Shown in pieces: positions 61,399 to 64,000 of a stretch of 64,000 nucleotides of DNA. The stretch's first letter is position 1, and every line of letters begins with the position of its first letter. The stretch spans positions 1 through 64,000 of the forward strand of contig CAZXLH010000005.1 in assembly GCA_964641455.1 (NCBI GenBank), written 5' to 3'. The translations under genes were made by a program, and so were the position numbers. The stretch is from DTU015 sp964641455 (GTDB lineage: Bacteria; Bacillota; Sulfobacillia; Fermentithermobacillales; Fermentithermobacillaceae). The notes under the pieces are model-generated. The model saw only the letters and a program-made list of their open reading frames with translations. It did no database searches and was not told where the DNA came from.

Positions 61399-62100
61399 AT
61401 GCGCAAATCAGGTTTGCGTTTTTGGGCAATAGCCACTGTATTGGTGGCGGTAATCACAGGCATTTTGGTATCCCGGTATCTCCGGGAAGTTCAAGAGGCT
61501 TCTCAAATGGAGCCTTTGATTGACGTTATAGTTGCCCAAGCCAAAATTTCAGAGGGGACTTTGATTACCCAGGATTTGGTTAAAGCCTCCAAAATGCCTG
61601 CAAAGTACGTTCATCCAACTGCAGTAAAAGATATGAAGGATGTTCTGAACCGTTATGCTGCACTTGATATCTTGCCTGAACAAACGATTTTGGCAGGCCA
61701 CTTGATTCAAGAGAACAGGGTAAAAGAACTTTCATACAAAATTCCCGAAGGATTAAGGGCGATTACCATAGGAGTGAACCCTGTTTCAGGAGTAGGTGGG
61801 CACATAAAACCAGGCCATTACGTAGATGTCCTGGTGATCTGCAAAGAAACTTCCGGTTCAGATAAAACAATGACAGTGACACTGCTGCAAGATATTCTGG
61901 TTTTGGCGGTAGGCCCTGATTTATATAAAAAAGACGAAGTACAAGCTTACGATGAAGTGACCCTGGCTGTAAGGCCTCAGGATGCCCAGCTAATAGCATT
62001 GAGCGAAAGCGTTGGGAGGATAAAACTTACCCTAAGGCCGCCTGGGTACAGAGGGAAGCCATCTTTGCCACGGGTAAGCACTGATGTGCTTAAGAAATAG
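61399..62100 (+). CDS. cpaB: Flp pilus assembly protein RcpC/CpaB
   Basis: A 233-residue protein with an N-terminal membrane anchor (about residues 7-25) and an SAF domain (ISEGTLITQDLVKASKMPAKY...), followed by the RcpC/CpaB region (GLRAITIGVNPVSGVGGHIKPGHYVDVLVI, TVTLLQDILVLAVG and VTLAVRPQDAQLIALSES). CpaB/RcpC works in the periplasm of Gram-negative Tad systems; in Gram-positive clusters it presumably helps the pilus cross the wall. ATG follows GAGGGA. Confidence 0.93.
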   Translation: MRKSGLRFWAIATVLVAVITGILVSRYLREVQEASQMEPLIDVIVAQAKISEGTLITQDLVKASKMPAKYVHPTAVKDMKDVLNRYAALDILPEQTILAGHLIQENRVKELSYKIPEGLRAITIGVNPVSGVGGHIKPGHYVDVLVICKETSGSDKTMTVTLLQDILVLAVGPDLYKKDEVQAYDEVTLAVRPQDAQLIALSESVGRIKLTLRPPGYRGKPSLPRVSTDVLKK

Positions 62101-62212
62101 GCAATTAATTGGATCAAGATTGTCCTGAGAGAAGAATTCGGGTTAGCACAATACGCAATTGAAGAATGCTTTGAAAGCGCGTAATAATCACTAACGTACA
62201 GAAAGGTGGATA

Positions 62213-63319
62213 TTGTTGGATAAAGCCAATGTCATAATCATAGACCATATGCAGGCACCCGCCCTTAAGATAAGATTAGAGAACTTATCTCAGATAAATG
62301 TGGCAGGGGCTACCGGCGATCCGGACATTGGCTTCACTCTTGCAGAGAGGTTCGAGCCTGAGTTGATATTGTTTAATGTTGATTTGCCGGGAGACACGGG
62401 GCCTGCTATCGCAGAAAAATTTGCTCTTTCATTTCCAACATCCAGCCTAATATTTCTCACTAATTCTGATTCGAAGAAAGTGCTGCACCTGGCTTTGCAG
62501 GTTGGGGCAAAAGATGTAATATCCCTTCCGGTAGATGACACCAGGCTCAACAGGACCATACAAAGGGTCCTAAAGCAGAGATCAAGGCGTAGCACGTTTT
62601 TTACTGTAGACAAGAAGGACAATCCTCAGTTTAAGACTGTAACTGTTTTCAGCACCAAGGGCGGCGTTGGAAAAACCACAATTGCACTCAATTTAGGTTT
62701 AGTTATAAGGCAGATGACGAAAAAGCGGACAGCGGTTGTGGATCTCGATTTATGTTCAGGGAACCTTGCCTTGATGGCAGGCGTTTCCTGGAAACGTTCC
62801 ATTAAAGACTTGGTAGACGATATTGATTCAATAGACAAGGAATTACTCGATAGGTATTGCGCTCAACATTCTACCGGGTTAAGAATACTGTCTGCACCTA
62901 TGAACCCGGATTTTGTTGGGTTCATTCAAGCCCAGCACATTGACAAGATCCTCAAACTACTGTCTCAAGTGTTCAATTACGTGGTTATTGACACTCCTTC
63001 TCATATAGGCGATACACTTATCCCGGCTTTAGAGGCAGCCGATCACGTACTTGTTGTCACTGCGCTTGATTTGGCTTCTGTGCAAAACCTAAAGCAATGT
63101 CTGGACTTGCTGCAAAGATTGTCTATGGGGCCTAAAGCCAGGGTAGTGGTAAATAGGGCAGGATATTCCGGCGGGCTCAAGATAAAAGACATCGAAAATG
63201 AGTTGGGCATGACTGTTGAATGTGTAATACCAAGCAATGACAAGGCATCAATTGATGCAGTCAACATGGGGAAGCCCCTTTACAGTATAGCTAGACACTC
63301 TCAAATAGGTAAGCGGTAG
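62213..63319 (+). CDS. tadZ: Pilus assembly ATPase TadZ/CpaE
   Basis: A 368-residue protein with an N-terminal atypical receiver-like domain (residues about 4-120; FNVDLPGDTGP keeps the aspartate region, KDVISLPVDDTRL ends it) and a C-terminal MinD-type ATPase domain with deviant Walker A STKGGVGKTT at 147-156, VVDLDLCSGNLALM and YVVIDTPSHIGD. TadZ localises the Tad machinery to the pole or membrane site. The TTG start follows AAAGGTGG. Confidence 0.93.
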   Translation: MLDKANVIIIDHMQAPALKIRLENLSQINVAGATGDPDIGFTLAERFEPELILFNVDLPGDTGPAIAEKFALSFPTSSLIFLTNSDSKKVLHLALQVGAKDVISLPVDDTRLNRTIQRVLKQRSRRSTFFTVDKKDNPQFKTVTVFSTKGGVGKTTIALNLGLVIRQMTKKRTAVVDLDLCSGNLALMAGVSWKRSIKDLVDDIDSIDKELLDRYCAQHSTGLRILSAPMNPDFVGFIQAQHIDKILKLLSQVFNYVVIDTPSHIGDTLIPALEAADHVLVVTALDLASVQNLKQCLDLLQRLSMGPKARVVVNRAGYSGGLKIKDIENELGMTVECVIPSNDKASIDAVNMGKPLYSIARHSQIGKR

Positions 63320-63474
63320 GAGGAACTTGCCCGCAAAATTATTCAGGAAAATGGCTTTTCTTGAAGCAATATTTCTGAAAGCGGCAAGAAACAGTTGTTG
63401 GAACAGCCGGGGGTTTTAAATTAATGGATGATTTTAGGTATTGGCAGTGCCGATCAAAAGGAGGCAGATAGACT

Positions 63475-64000
63475 GTGTCTTTACTGCAAAGCCGGCTTCA
63501 AGGGCTCAGAGATTTGCCTCAACCAATCGATGATTCTGCAATTTCAGCTTCGTCTGTGTCTGCAAAGCAGCTGCTTTGCAGACAAGTCAAAGATGGGGTG
63601 ATGCAAGAAGCAGTTGATGTGCTTGATGTGGAAGCAATGGAAGAGATGCCTGATGACGAACGGGATAAGTACCTCCAAGACGAGATCGGTACACTTGTGG
63701 TTACTTGTTTACAGGCTTTAGACGCTACTTTGACTCGCAATGATACACTGCGTATGGTAAATGAAATTGTGAGTGAAATCTCAGGCTACGGGCCTATTAC
63801 GCCTTTACTTGAAGATGAAACAATAAATGAAGTGATGGTAAACGGAGCTAATCAAATCTATGTTGAGCGTCAGGGTAAAATCGAATTGACAGATATTGTT
63901 TTTCGTGATGATGACCATGTAATGCACTTAATCCATCGTATTGTGGCCCCCCTGGGGAAACGAATTGATGAAAGTTCACCTATGGTCGACGGGCGTTTAC
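63475..64000 (+). CDS. cpaF: Secretion ATPase TadA/CpaF (partial, N-terminal part)
   Basis: The motor ATPase of the Tad pilus; the first 175 residues are in the window. The N1 domain (about residues 1-85) is followed by the diagnostic EISGYGPITPLLEDETINEV and MVNGANQIYVERQGKIEL, then FRDDDHVMHLIHRIVAPLGKRID and ESSPMVDGRL, all typical of CpaF. GTG at 63475 follows GGAGG. The Walker motifs lie beyond the right edge. A perfect 24-base palindrome falls in its early codons (63559-63582). Confidence 0.95.
   Translation, partial: MSLLQSRLQGLRDLPQPIDDSAISASSVSAKQLLCRQVKDGVMQEAVDVLDVEAMEEMPDDERDKYLQDEIGTLVVTCLQALDATLTRNDTLRMVNEIVSEISGYGPITPLLEDETINEVMVNGANQIYVERQGKIELTDIVFRDDDHVMHLIHRIVAPLGKRIDESSPMVDGRL
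63559..63582. repeat. Perfect 24-bp palindrome inside cpaF
   Basis: TCTGCAAAGCAG followed directly by CTGCTTTGCAGA is a perfect palindrome with no spacer, about 30 codons into the gene, in a weakly conserved part of the protein. Confidence 0.6.

Overview
The window looks like the chromosome of a low-to-mid GC member of the Firmicutes (Bacillota), most likely an anaerobic clostridial-type lineage. Evidence for this: strong AGGAGG-type ribosome binding sites with many TTG and GTG starts, a ydaO-type cyclic-di-AMP riboswitch, an S-layer-homology protein, a GerMN lipoprotein, a YqxD protein, a DUF378 protein, a YhaO/YhaN-like pair and ferredoxin-type MinD ATPases. I see no rRNA, tRNA, CRISPR array, prophage or insertion sequence, and I cannot name a genus.

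Layout. 1-5.3 kb: the end of an ABC transporter ATPase, a decayed stretch with fossils of a macro-domain gene and a Clp1-type polynucleotide kinase gene, a DUF4153 membrane protein, a YqxD protein and MscL. 6.1-10.8 kb: a two-gene SbcD/SbcC-like (YhaO/YhaN-like) DNA repair operon. 11.4-24.7 kb: a catabolic island with two paralogous D-aminoacylases flanking a four-gene membrane cassette of unknown function, then a GntR/UTRA regulator, an AtuA-like protein with its DUF4387 partner, an SLC13-type carboxylate transporter, an ornithine/alanine-type racemase and a convergent ATP-grasp ligase. 25-44 kb: a radical SAM protein, a truncated sensor-like protein, two separate TldD/TldE protease pairs, an SLH surface protein, a NifX/DUF5320/MinD-ferredoxin operon, a GerMN lipoprotein, DapB, two unrecognised small proteins and a Nudix ADP-ribose pyrophosphatase. 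44.6-52.2 kb: a kinase-like protein, then a minus-strand locus with a tri-fused ECF transporter (two ATPases plus EcfT), an S component, a surface metallophosphoesterase and a lipoprotein; the last three share an extracytoplasmic domain resembling the molybdopterin-oxidoreductase fold. 53.3-57.8 kb: a minus-strand operon of an ATP-grasp ligase, an opine-type dehydrogenase and a B12-binding mutase-like protein, preceded by a consensus promoter and a c-di-AMP riboswitch. 58-64 kb: a DUF378 protein and a Flp/Tad pilus operon (flp, tadV, tadE, tadG, rcpC/cpaB, tadZ/cpaE, start of tadA/cpaF).

The intergenic DNA is unusually informative. Two gaps carry DnaA-box-like 9-mers on one strand repeated at 11-bp helical intervals (4619-4671 and 52825-53176). 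Three gaps carry members of one ~53-bp tandem repeat family, and other gaps carry unrelated decayed tandem repeats of about 54, 63 and 113 bp. The best candidates for undescribed biology are the riboswitch-controlled ATP-grasp/opine dehydrogenase/B12 operon, the four-gene membrane cassette between the D-aminoacylases, the ECF/phosphoesterase locus, and the phased DnaA-box-like arrays. All calls come from reading the sequence and family knowledge; no database search was run.
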